A stretch of 64,000 nt of DNA from Rhizoctonia solani (Eukaryota > Basidiomycota > Agaricomycetes > Cantharellales > Ceratobasidiaceae), in the NCBI RefSeq assembly GCF_016906535.1, contig NC_057376.1:1922001-1986000 (forward strand). Reading direction: 5' to 3'. The notes beneath the pieces were generated by a model. The model saw only the letters and a list, made by a program, of their open reading frames with translations. It was not told the DNA's origin and ran no database searches. The translations under genes and the position numbers were made by a program. This document shows positions 24,794 to 37,081 of the stretch, piece after piece (the stretch's first letter is position 1; every line of letters begins with the position of its first letter).

Positions 24794-27772
24794 ATGGACG
24801 TTCCGGCCACATCTTCATCTCAGACTCAAGAACCAGTCCCATATCATCATTTACGTACTGGATACTGTTATGACTCTGCCATGACTATGCACACGCAGCA
24901 CGGGGTGGATCCAGACGATCCTGAGAGCGAGCACCACCCCGAAAACCACAGCGCATCACCTGTATACGTGCAATCTTGGCCAATAACCGGCTTTTGGAGA
25001 GGATGCATCAAATACCCATTCGACAAGTCCGTACGAACGAAGTTATGCTAGTACACACAAGGGATCTAGTAGATAAAGTCGCCGGACTTGAAAGTGCGTT
25101 TCTCATTTCGATCTAACCGTAATCAATGAACTTATAAAGAGGGAGTATAGCTATGACCAACGAACATATACCCAAACGGCCCAATTCTATGAACAACTAT
25201 CGCTGTACGTTACGCAAGCGACAAGCCAGGCGGCCGCCCTAAGCTGCGGAGGAGTAATTGAGTGCGCTTTGGCAGTCGCGCGTGGTCAGGTCCGCCCCTC
25301 TTCCCACTCTCGTCCACTTTACACTTCTGAGAACCAGGTAAGTAGGTGCGCAACAGTTTCGCGATCGTCCGCCCACCAGGACATCACGCCGAACCAGACG
25401 AACACATGGGATTCTGCTTTACAATAACGTAGCAGTCGCCACGCGCGTGGTGTTTAATGAAACCCCCGTCAAACGGGTTTTGATTCTCGATTGGTAGGTT
25501 TCAGTTCTCCCACCTGCCTTTTTCAGGTATTGAGATTCAAGATTTGACAGGGATGTTCATCATGGTGAGTTTATCGTTTCATTGAGATCTCTGTAGGATG
25601 TTTGATTAGTTTGACAGGGAACGGCACACAGCTTGCATTTGAAGACGATCCCAATGTACTTTATATTTCTATTCACCGCTACGACGGTGGCGAATTCTAC
25701 CCAGGAGGTACGTATGGCTCCATGAATAGCGTTGGCCTCGGGGCTGGAAAAGGCAAGTAAGTAACCCAAAACGCTATTGATGAATTCATCCACTCAAACA
25801 TTTTAGATCCGTGAATATTCCGTGGCCGGAGGGACACATGGGAGACGCCGATTACATGTATGCGTTTCTTAATATCGTTATGCCTATTGCATATGAATTT
25901 GCTCCAGAACTGGTGTTTAGTACGCTGTTTTATTCACTGGCCCCTTCGATCAAATGCTCATCTAACCTAATAGTTTCCGCTGGATTTGATGCGGCTGCCG
26001 GGGACACGCTCGGAAACTGCGAGGTCACTCCAGAATGCTACGCTCACATGACTGCACTATTAAGCACACTCGCGGGAGGGAAACTGGTTGTTGCGCTCGA
26101 AGTAAGCACACTCTCCTCATACCTGTTAGCTAATAAACTTACAAAGTCCTAATAACTGAAAAGGGCGGATACAATCTCGACTCGATCGCCAAATCCGCTC
26201 TAGCAGTCACGCGCGCGCTCTTGGGGGACCCCCTGCCCGAACTCCCAAGATTAGACGCAAGTGAAATTGCGACCGAGGTTGTATGGCAGGTTGCCCGCAT
26301 TCAGAGTCAGTATTGGCATTGTATCCAGGCATCAAGCTTGGAACCCAGCGACAGTACGTTTTTTTCTTCTCTGTTTCTGGTCTGAGGTGATAACGATCGG
26401 ATGCTTGTAGCTATCGATGAGACCACTATTCACCTTCCTGGTACGTTCCCTTTGAATATTATACAAGATATATCTTGTGACAACTATACCAGAACTATTC
26501 AAAGCATGGAGACGAGAACACGCATTAAAGGACTTTGGGCTCTATGAGTTTCCGTGGGCTATCCCAGAACTAGACGAATCCTACAACGGACAATTGCTTG
26601 TTAGGTGCTTGTCTTTCTTTCTCCCCCTCCTACCACCCTACTTCATCTTCACGCCCACTTCTTTTCCTCTCCCTGTTTCCCGTCGCTAGTTTTCCATCCA
26701 CTGACATCATCTCCCTCCCCTCAGCGAGAATATTAGCACTCAACACACCCTTGTCATGTTTGTACATGATTTTGGGAACATTTCAACCGAACTTCTGACA
26801 ATGAAACAACTGAATATCGAATTGGAAAACGCATGGATAGTACGTTTTACAGTCATTCGGTTTACCAGAAATGCTGAATAGTTGGTAACAGATCGACACT
26901 ACACGAGATTTCTTGAAATGGTGCAAGTCTCAGCAGTTTAGTGTCATTGACCTAAACATGCATCCTTTAATCCGAGGAATGAGGTGGGGCCATCCCATCA
27001 TATAAAAATCAAACAGTACTGAATTTGAATCTAGGAGCTTCCGTCCGAAAAGGAGCGCCAAGAGACTGCGAAGCAGGCGGTCATCAGCGCCTGGGATAAC
27101 CTCGCAGAGTATGTATATCGACAATGGTCATCTCAGCTTATCATACTGACCGGACCGGATAGGCTATCGGACGCACGCGAAATTGTGATTGTCGCGCACG
27201 GGAGTGCTGGACTTTCAGTCATGGGACTAATTGATGAACGATGTAAGTCAAACCTCGATTGTCGCAAATAGCCTTACTGACACCATACAGTTGAGAACAT
27301 CCGAAACAAGGTCAAGGCTGTAGTCCAGGTGTGTGGGATACATACGATCCCTTCCGCTCCCAAGTTCCAAAGCGAACTGAGAAAGTGGTACTTCAATGTA
27401 TGGTTATCAAATCTTTTAGACAAGTCCCTACCACTTATAAATTGTCCAAACAGAACTCGATGGTGATTATACCAAAAGATCACCCTATATACCTCTCAGA
27501 TTCGCAAATCCAACGAAAGCATGGGAAGGTCCAGCAATCAAGTATGTCCTTCCTCCGTTCTTTCCTCGTGCACTTTGCCTGACCAGACATCCCCACGCTC
27601 AGCAGAAGAGAGAGTAACTAAGGTCATGCGCACTTCCCTTCCTCTGATTCAACAATTTATTACCGACAGGGTCACACCCCGATCCCTACTTATCGAAGGT
27701 ACCAGAAAGCGTGCTGTCCCCGCTCCTGCCCCTGCTCCAGTTCCTGCTCCTACTTCGGCACCTGTCCCTTGA
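24794..27772 (+). CDS. Class II histone deacetylase, Hda1/Clr3-type, with C-terminal Arb2 domain
   Basis: Zinc-dependent deacetylase of nuclear histones. Motifs in order: [13 protein letters not shown] (24855-24893), [10 protein letters not shown] (about 25364-25393), [14 protein letters not shown], the catalytic DWDVHHGNGT split over three exons (25489-25630), [25 protein letters not shown] (about 25975-26005) and the LEGGYNLDS segment across an intron (about 26095-26180). The C-terminal half has [20 protein letters not shown] and [20 protein letters not shown], the Arb2 fold typical of Hda1/Clr3. The protein ends in a Pro/Ala-rich tail of PAPAP repeats with the stop at 27770. One base seems to be missing near 24946 (ENPQRI follows in another frame). 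The intervening DNA in the 25927-25970 part reads as an intron. Start chosen at MDVPATSSS. The catalytic exon of 14 nt (25551-25564) is notable. Confidence 0.9.
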
Positions 27773-29103
27773 ACCTATTTCTCTGTCTAAACCGAGCCTT
27801 CAGAAACCGCCGCGAACCACTCTCGTATAAATCTATATCCATCTCGCTTTGGTTTTGATAAACTGTACTTATATCCTTTTGCTTATTCCATTTTACACCA
27901 TGTTGCTTTGAACTAAACATAGCTTGTCGCTTTAAATGTTGCTCTGTAGGTGGACAAAATCCCCCGACATTTACATTCTTACATGTGAGGTGGCTCGAGC
28001 CAGCCTGTGGACCCGCTAAATAGAGCATCCACGGTAAGCCCCTCGGTCATGTTTATCGCGAAAGAAACCCTTGTAGGATTCCACACAGACCTACATGAAG
28101 ATCAGAAACGTACGATTGGCCTTGTTGAGTCTGCCCGCCTGCCCAGTATTGTTACACTCGCCATAGAAGATCTACTCTGTCTTCGGATTTGCGACGGCCC
28201 ACTCCGACCAACCGGCAGGTTGACTGAAGCCTATTAGATTTAGGCCCTTGAGCTATCAACACACTTACATTTACTATCCTAATACTGAGTTTTGAAAGAT
28301 AACTCGCGCATAGCTGCGCATGGGCGGCTCAAGTACTGCCTCCCAACTCCAATAATATTAGGTTCATCGATAACGCATTGCGAACTGATGGGTACATCCC
28401 ATGTGTATGTACATGTACTGGAAAACCTACGTAGTATGGGTCATCAAATGAGCATCCAGAAGCTGGAAACCTTCTTAGTCAAACATAAACTATAATCAAC
28501 ACGTGTGGAAGTGTCTCGACCCATAATCCATTCGTTATCAGCAACTTCAGAAGTTCCATGTGTAATCTAGATGCTAGAGTTCATTCCATATATCTGGACG
28601 CTATAAATTCCCATATAGCCTTCTGTTGTAAAAGAGGTGTTTGGGAATTGATTCCGTCATTGATGTACCCTTTGCTTACAAGGTCATTATGAAGCTTGTT
28701 CATAGTAAGAAGCTTGAGAAGCCTGTGGGTATCTTGGTAGCCAGCCAAGTTGAGTCCGTGTTCACCAAATAATGTGCCGTTTATCGACAATGCAATAGTT
28801 TGTGAGTCCTGGAAACGAAATCGTGATAAACCTGGTCTTGATGGAGATGTGTTTAGTGAGCATAATGCTGTTCTTTCTTTTCATAGAATTCATTTCACAA
28901 CGATATTTATGTCTATGTGAGTACTTATCGATCGCTGTTGAAACCTGATTCACATATGGACAACGCATACAATTATTCTTCAGCCGTATACGACGGTCAG
29001 CAAGCAGGCTGGTACGGCAGTCACAGTTCAGCCGATGCAAGATATCTTTTGAAGAAAGCCGATAACCTCTTGTAGACATCTTCGTACTAATACAAAAAGG
29101 GTG
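27773..29103. other. Intergenic
   Basis: No recognisable gene. Short open frames at 28007-28237 (+), 28581-28790 (-) and 28762-29079 (-) carry no known motif. Composition is AT-rich. Confidence 0.45.
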
Positions 29104-30236
29104 TTAATTAGTGCCTTTCTCGGACATGCAATATTTAACTTGCCTCTGCTTGTAATGAGGATCATTCAGCCTGGCACGAGATGCCGCAAACCCTACAAAA
29201 AACATAACCGGTAAGAACGAGAGGGCATGAGCAATGCGGCCCACCATGATGAACATTAGAGTACAGTTTGTAGTCTTTCGCGACCTTAACAAACGGCTCC
29301 ATCTGAAACGAGCAACATCAGGTTTAGTGTTTAATAGCTAGTCAAAAACAGAGGTTTATTCACGTCGGCGGGATCCTCGTCTCTGGTTGGGTAAAGGGCA
29401 ATTGGGGCCTTGCAGTTCGCCGCATCCTCGGGCATCAGAATCCTAAGTCCCGCGAATCATTGGCTCCATCAATAGAATCATAATGCAAGTTACTCACGAA
29501 GGATGAACACCAGCAACCGCTGAAAATGCATTATTTGCACCAGCAAGCATAACAAGCTTCCCTCCCCAGCAGTACCCCACGCTCCCAACCTGAGAAATCG
29601 TGAGTCCGTGAACAGGTAAACCCGCATCTTGCCTACCATAAATCCATTTAAGCTTTTCTCCAAGCTTCACGAGTTCAGTGGCTCGCATTTGTGGATTTCC
29701 TACTCCAGATAATAATTTGTTTCGCTTCTCAATTCTTTCTGGAGTGTCGAACGGAATATCTTGCTCAGTAAGCGCTTGATCTCTGAGAAAATAAAGTTCA
29801 TATACTCGTTGATACCCTTTGTGCGGCTTAACTCACCCCAAATAATCCGGCATGAGCACGTAGAACCCTTTGCTAGCAAGTATGTCACATCCCTAGACGA
29901 ACATTAATCCCGCTAGAGCTGTGAACCTAACTCGAACAAACTACCTGCTGGGTTGGTGGGACCATACCAAAGGCATCCACCGCAACTAGAACAGCCTTTT
30001 TGGACAACTTATTGCCAATTACGTACGTAGAAACACCATTGATAGCCTCAAATGTACCCTTGGGCTTGTAGTCAGCTACAAGGCTGTTAGCCAACTCATG
30101 ACCATGGATGTATTGACAGGTTTACTTGCATGCAACGGGAGGAATAGTGCAACAGGCTAGTTTGAACTTATCAGTGTCTAAGCAGTCCACGCAGAGAATT
30201 CCATGTACCTGCGTTATCACCTGGAATAGTTGACAT
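29104..30236 (-). CDS. Dienelactone hydrolase family protein, intact
   Basis: Alpha/beta-hydrolase that opens lactone rings or acts on related esters in the cytosol. ATG at 30236 gives MSTIPGDNA; after two introns come CCTIPPVAC, DYKPKGTFEAINGVSTYVIG, AVLVAVDAFGMVPPTQQ and MPDYLG. The nucleophile motif is VGYCWGGKLVMLAG (Cys, about 29575-29540), and the catalytic His lies in NVHHGFAASRARLNDPHY, which is joined across an intron (about 29240-29180). The stop TAA is at 29104. All exons join in frame through GT-AG introns, and the family triad is complete as far as visible (the Asp falls in the TRDEDP segment near 29375). No damage seen. Confidence 0.88.
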
Positions 30237-33200
30237 AGTGATTAGGGTTCTGGAGTAAGCCTGGGATCGTATACGGGTAAATCAGGCTGAGGAGGAAACC
30301 CTCGATGATTGTGTGCCTCGCTCCGACCAAAGTCTAGGTTTTATAATAGACAAAATTTGAATTCCAGCCGCAACCGTGCTTCCCTCAGCCAGAGTCCTAC
30401 GTTGGGAATATTAGTTGCCTTGAACTCATGACTCAGTGTTCGCCACGGGAGATGAAGGTGGAGGGTTTGTCAGCCGAGACTTATTTCTTTTACTAGAATT
30501 AACCAATCGATTTTTTGCTGGTTGAATGACCGCAAACGTCATCGAGCTTCAGCTAGCATCTGAGCATCTTGGCGTGAATGTATGTTTTTAAAGAGACGAG
30601 CACCCATGATCTCCTGATGTGGACTCACATTGCTGTGCGGTAGCCGAGATACGACATGACCGCTACACCATACTTCCTTATGATAATATATTCATTTATT
30701 TAACTTATTTGGTTTAAATTTATCTATCACGGTGTTTATTTAGCCTAGGCGCGCTCGTGACGTGAAGGATATGAGGAATGGGTGGACGAGAATGGAAATA
30801 TATGCGCAAGGAATGAAGACGCCGAGACTGAGATGCACCGGGAAATTCGAAGAACCCCCGCGGTTGCGAAGCAGCGAAGATAGACCGGGGACACCCGACG
30901 GAGTGATGCTAGTGGGCGGGTAGTCCTAACTGTGCTCAGAATATGGGATACTGTGGATGTGAAGGAGAATGAGTTTGAGATGAAGATAAAATAAACGAGC
31001 ATATATTCAACACTACAAAGCAGGCGAAGTAGAGACAGAAAGATACAGATATGTTAATCATATAGTATTAGACATCAGCTGACTCGCGCCAAGGCTGTAA
31101 GACCTGGTTGTGCTCCTCCACCAGCTGCAGGGCAGTGCACCATTTGCCTATGTTGGAATATCGTGTATTCGGCGTCTATTTTTGCATGTACTGTACAGGA
31201 CCGGAGGATATCTTCCGATGACTTCCCCCCGTGTACTTAAAATTTTGTCCTACTTTGCAATACGATTGCCCCTCCGCGTCGACTACTTTGTCTTTCAACA
31301 GCCTAGGCTCCCTTTCATCAAACCCATTTGCTTCAACATATAGCTCGGTGCGAATGAATGATAGCACGATAAGGCGTTGCGCACTTTTGGGGTTTGCCGT
31401 GATATAAATCACGGTAGGCTTTATATGTGACTCAGGACACCTCCTGCTTCGCAAGTGATTATTTGCCCGTGGGGGATGTAGTCTGAGCATTAGAATTTTG
31501 AGCAGATAGGGGGACTACAAAGAATGAATTGTATACACGTGTAACGTATAAGTTAATGTCGTATAAAACAGGCTGTAGAGGAATAGTAGCTCAATCACGA
31601 AGTCTCATATAGTCTATGCTCAGGCATTGCAACACAGGACTCACTCAACTCTCTTCACAGGTTGTGTCAGAAAATTATTTTACGGAAGATTGGGCAGACA
31701 ATGATTCGACGGCATATACAAGTGTCTTATTGAAATAATGGAGCCTGTACCAAAAGCTTTCGAGCTCCACCAATTTGTCCCGTCATTTGAGCGAAGAGCA
31801 TGTATGAACCCACTAGTTGATATCGATACATGAGATTCTAATATGTGGTTGAGCTTTATACCACAAATTTCCCCAAGTACGAAACCATCATGCCCCCTAC
31901 TGGGTCGTCTGAAGGGACATCCTTACACTTTATACCTTCAAAGCCTTAATGGCAGACTCAGCGCACCACTAGAGCTCCCGTATTATACATGGTATGGTAT
32001 CAACTAATTCGCCTGGTGACTGCTCCGTTGTTTGCTCGCGCGCGAGCTGTGTGACTCCTCCTGAAAGCGCTTACGCTATTGTGACTATTCCCCGTCGCAA
32101 GCAACATGTCTAGCGAAAATCCTCTCACCTCTTTCCTAGAGCTATCCAAATGAAACCCTAGCCTCAGCATCGACACAGCAAACTAATTCAATTTAGTCGA
32201 ACGCTTAAGCTTTTGCCAAAACTATCTTCCGAGCTAGACATCGGTCCAGCCTCTGAGCTGGCTGCGGAACGCTCCGTACCGAGTCATCTCCGAGCCTCGC
32301 GATTTCATCGTCGATGCACTATATAATTTGGAGTCGTGCGATCGATCCGTACAAGAACGGGATCGGAGATCACTGTGGAGTTCGATATAATTGGAAGGCT
32401 CGATGAAGCGTAAGGTGAGGTTCGAGTTATGGCTCGAAAGCATAGTCACGCCGGCGTGGTGTTTGCCTATCTACATAATCCGCTCAGTATTTCCCCCACT
32501 TAGCATTTCAAACTTGACCCCCGTGCCCCACCTTCTCAATAACGGAGCTAGTGTGAGCTCTATTGACCCCTAGGGCCAATAGACTACACTCTGAATTAAC
32601 TTTCCGAAGAGCATATCTTTTTCTCTTCTGTAGGATGTAAATGGCGGGTCGACAGTATGCGATAGAAGGCTTCGAACTCGAGATTCAGGACAAATTGGTT
32701 TTCCAGACCTCCTCCTGGACTCTCATAGATTCGGTTGCGTCGCGTGAGTTCCTAGCTTCTTTCTCTTCAAGAGCCACGCTCTTCCCCCTTATAATTACGC
32801 TCTTTCCTTTTGCTCTTTCCTCCTTTCAAATTCCCCAAGGCTCGAACGCGTTCCTATGAGAAACTTCTTCACCGCTAGGATGACTTTCGCATGTTCAGCG
32901 AGTAGCTGCCACGAGGACAGCGTCAAAAATTTGTAGGGCTACAGGCTTCCAGTACTGATATTCAGACGGAGACTAGAACCGGGGTATCCGTCTCCTAGCA
33001 TGAAGACAAATAGATGCACCCAAAGAGCAAGGCGCAACAGCTCGAAGGGAGGTAAGTCGCATGGGACTAACATTCAGCCTGCAAGGCCGAGCATATTCGG
33101 AAACTGCGCATCTCTCTGTGACAACTGTTTGTCAATTTTTGGAACCCCTCGAGTACTTGTCAACTGACTTGCCCTAACTTTGAATCTCGCCCATCTACCA

Positions 33201-36200
33201 CTTGAATAGAATTGAGACTCGAAAAATCTCGAGATGACAAACGGCGTGCCGTGTTCCTGTGTGATACTAGGTCTCTGATGTTCTCGCTCCTAGCTTTTGA
33301 CCTGACCCTAGCATTTGGCAGCTCAAACTTGAACGGGGACCTGAGCTTCTAGGCACAAGCAAACATTCCGAAGGTACGCGCTTCTAAAGAATATCTCGTG
33401 GGCACATATTCACAATCATGAATGTAACCCCTTTTGAATCAATCAAATCGGCTCTTTGTATATGTTCTAGCGTGACTGAAGCTCGTATGATCATCCAGAT
33501 ACGAAAACACCATTTCGACCAAATCAAGAACAAAGGGCTGACCAATTTCGGCGCTTGATACTATTTGCAATGACTGCCTTCTGTTATTCTCAACCACATC
33601 CATGCGCCCATACGTAGGACCTCTTGGTCCCCCGTCGATCCAGGAAACGCGGAATATCACCTCGTACAAATCTCACGCCCTGCATCTTCGGATAGTATCG
33701 TAAACCTACCCTGCTGATACTCTGGCCTCGTGTATCGAACCGCTTGACAAAGTGATCGGCGAACGAGTTTACACATATGTTCTTGCCGATACCTGGGGAT
33801 TGTATCTTGCCTATTATACTCGCCCTTCTAGACACTTGGTATTATCTTGTACATTCCACCACTCAAGATCATCATGGAATTACAACTTCCCACATGGCCG
33901 GTACTGCGCACGCCCGATTTACGTATTTCATTTCGAACACTGGCTACCCTCACCCATACCTAGGCCATCTAGTTTGACAATCAACAGATCTAGAAATATC
34001 CTTGGTGGTCCTCGGCCCTCGTGGCTCGTCTAGTCACTCGTACTGTCACGACTGTAGACTATGAAACCTGACCAAACCTTGTTTTGAAAACTTTAGAGTA
34101 ATGCGGGGGACCTATCGTCTTGCGTAGTAAATCCTTACCCCGCTGAATTCTACCCCTGTCGTACATTTAGGAGTGGTTCGAGCATGTTTATACATGCGCG
34201 AACATGTCCCGTGCATACACACACGCATAGACGGGACTCTATACTCGACCAGACATTCGTCAAGAACATCCGGACATTTGTTAAGGACGCAATTCGTGCT
34301 CATCCGCCTAGGGAACCACGCGTATCAACCGAGCTGGACCGACCACCCCAATTCTCAAAGTTTCGTCGACCCCTCGGAGTACAAGTTCCCGGCGGCTTAC
34401 GGTGTGAACAGATGTCAACCGAGGTGCACTGTATGTTGAATACGTTCAATCATTTATTCACTCACACACACTTATTCAGTACATACTCATCTGGGGCGTT
34501 TCCGAAATTAAAACGTTATCCTATATGACACGTCAGAAAGGTGCTTAGTCACCTGTCCTCGAGCCTCGGCTACTCAGAGGATTCGAACGTAGATCAAAAC
34601 ACGCCTCTGAGCATATGCACAAGTGTTGCACTCTTTGAATCTTGATCGTGCACAATCGCTTATCTCCCCGGCCTCCCTTCCTCCCCCCACACACGTCATT
34701 CAACGTTGTTCGTGAGTGTCTGGACTTCTGTCTCCCCCTCCCTTTTCCCCCCTGAATGGGCGAAATGGCCGATCCCGCGGGCACAAGGTACCATCCCGAT
34801 TAATTGAATTTATATTCAGTTATTCTATCCGGCGTAACGAGGCGCACATCCCGATTCCCGACGTGGGTGCGCAGATGAACACGAGAAGCCCTGACTTTTT
34901 CCGCAAGTGGGACAGGTGGAACTGGACCCGAAAGGTTTAGTACCTGTCTGAGGGTCAGTATCAGGTATCACAAGCACAATGAAAAACGTGTTTTTGTTTT
35001 TCTTGTTTGTAGAGTACGAGAAACGTGGAGGTAAATTACTTTTTTTTTTTTTATATGTGCATGTGTGTGTGCACTGTATGTTATTTGTTGATGTGAATGT
35101 CAGCCCGGGAAGGGATAGACAGGAGGAAAAGAAAGACTAGGTGATTGACGTGGTGTCGTGAAACGGGGTGGGCCGAGAAAAGCGCCCAGCCCAGTCGCGG
35201 GATCGAGCGCAGTTCGGGTTGGAGCGCTCCGGTTGATGATGAATGGGAGAGACTTTTTTTAAACTAGCGTGAGTGCAGGTTAGCACATATCACATATATC
35301 TTCTTTTTTTTTTTTTCCTGCATTCCAGATTTATCATGTCTACCACGAGGTTTCCATTAATGCATAGAGTAGTAACACCACATGGACGCAATTGGAAAAA
35401 AATAGTTTGTAATGAGGACTCACAATCTTGAGCTTATGTCCGTTGGTCAGTCTCAGTTTCCAGTTCCGGTCCTCAGCCCGTCGATGCACACGAGTCCTTC
35501 CGAACAAAGTCGAAGTTGAAAGTTTATCGACGTCAAGGGGGATGACGAATGAGGTTCGGTCGCAAGGTGGAGTGGAGCACAGTATTGAACGGTATCAAGA
35601 GGATCTATACGGGTATAGACATACGATGTTCGATAGCGAATGTTGATAGATGGCCAACTAAAAGGCTCAAACAACGTTGTTTTGGAGTCGAGGACGGAAT
35701 GCAATGCAAAAAGTGTAAAGCCGCCACAAGAGACATGTACAGAAACAAGTATCTCGCAGGACGGTCGATAGAATTATCAGAAGTCTCGTATCGTGCTTAT
35801 CGGGGGTTTGGCGTCATATGACGGATACCGATTGGGAAGTTGCATCGACGCGACATAAACAAACCATCATTTTGGACTGCAGCTCCACTTGCTAAAACGG
35901 ATTTGGCTGACCTCACGCGTAAACGAGATTAATTTTCATTTCAGAATCTTTTTGGGCTTTTATTATATCATTTCGTATAAGGCGTCGCAGGATTACAAGT
36001 TCGTTCCGAGTACATGAATGAGAAAGGAGAAAAGGGCTATCACGACAGAGAGAGGAGAAATGCACAAAACAGGGAGCGTGGGTGGTCTTACAAGACGGGA
36101 TATAATGACACAATAAAAACACATCGGCGCATATGGTCCGTACCAGTCGTCAGGGGGTATACGTATACAGATCGTCGGAATGCAGGGAGTAGAAAGGGCA

Positions 36201-36341
36201 TTAAGTGAGGGTTCAAGTTTTTTTTTTCGGGAGGTGTCCATTAAGAATCGAAAATGACGGCGAATATTCCCAGAAACGAAGAAGAAAAAGGCGAAGGGTG
36301 CGAAGAGACGAAGAGGGTCGAATATAGGAGATATGGGTGAT
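30237..36341. other. 6.1 kb without a recognisable gene
   Basis: Contains only scattered open frames of 60-115 codons on both strands with no family signature; the longest plausible one is 34184-34528 (+). Poly-T runs lie at about 35040-35052 and 35303-35316. No terminal repeats, LTR or transposase remnants that I could recognise. It may be old decayed sequence, non-coding RNA genes or small secreted-protein genes that cannot be judged from composition alone. Confidence 0.5.
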
Positions 36342-37081
36342 TTAGCGGATGCGGGGAGCACTGCGGTTGATGTTCGAATTGGCACCGAGTGCGACGACCC
36401 AGGTCTCTTCGCGGTAGCGGGGGTCCTGGATTCTGTGTCGGATAAAGTCCTCGTCCTTCTCGAGTCCGAGGAAAGTAGTCTCGTCGCCGACCCAGTCGAC
36501 TCGACGGACTCCGTCGGTTTGGGAGCGGCGGCCAGTGGTGCCAGGACCCCGTGCGCACTCGCGCTCAAAGATACGGCCGACACGAGCTCGCTCCTTGCTC
36601 GATACAATCCACCATTCTGCCTCGCATATGGGCTCTTGGAGAGTAGCATAGATGATGTCGAGGACATTTCCAACTGTTACACCGTGTGGGTTCTTCGCAA
36701 TAGCGACCCAGGGATGGAGCTTGGAGACGAGGCGGAGACGGGTAACAGGGGGAGTAACCGCAGGCTTGTTCAGCTCCGAGTCACTTGCGTGGGGATATCC
36801 GGCCAGATTCATCTTGGCCTTGCCAGGGCGGAACCGGATGTCCCATACGATCCGCTTGGCCGTGGGCTCGAGCACAGGGCATACGAGCGGGTGCGGTTGG
36901 GTATCAAAGTGCACGGCTAAACCAACATGAGCTTATGACCTAATTTGTATGCGCATTTTATTTACTCACACTTTCCCGTGTTCTTGCTCGAGTCCGAGTG
37001 GTCGCTCAGCGCACGGGGCGCAAGCACAAGTTGAGTTGGGACATGAGCGCGGTGGATAGACTTGGAGGTCGGGACGGGCAT
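36342..37081 (-). CDS. DUF6699 domain protein
   Basis: Two exons joined by a GT-AG intron (36917-36969 in + coordinates): MPVPTSKSIHRAHVPTQLVL, then VHFDTQPHPLVCPVLEPTA and on to the stop at 36342. The body has RIVWDIRFRPGKAK, ITIAKNP-like HPWVAIAKNPHGVTVGNVLD and IYATLQEPICEAEW. This fits the small DUF6699 domain of agaricomycetes: a W-D start, a V-T-V-G-D/N-V-L centre and a Y..L..P end. Function unknown. The reading frame is clean, with GC-rich codon use and no membrane segment. On the opposite strand 36333-36920 is also open, but that looks like a shadow of this gene. Confidence 0.75.

Noticed and set aside
27715..27772. CCTGCTCC repeat as a tandem-repeat element
   Set aside because: It is the coding repeat for the Pro/Ala tail of the deacetylase.
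34560..34625. GGATTCGAAC-like sequence suggesting a tRNA T-arm on the - strand
   Set aside because: The bases around it do not pair into a T stem, and no acceptor or anticodon arms could be formed.
36333..36920. Open frame of 195 codons on the + strand
   Set aside because: It is opposite the DUF6699 gene, which has family motifs and a good intron; this frame has none.
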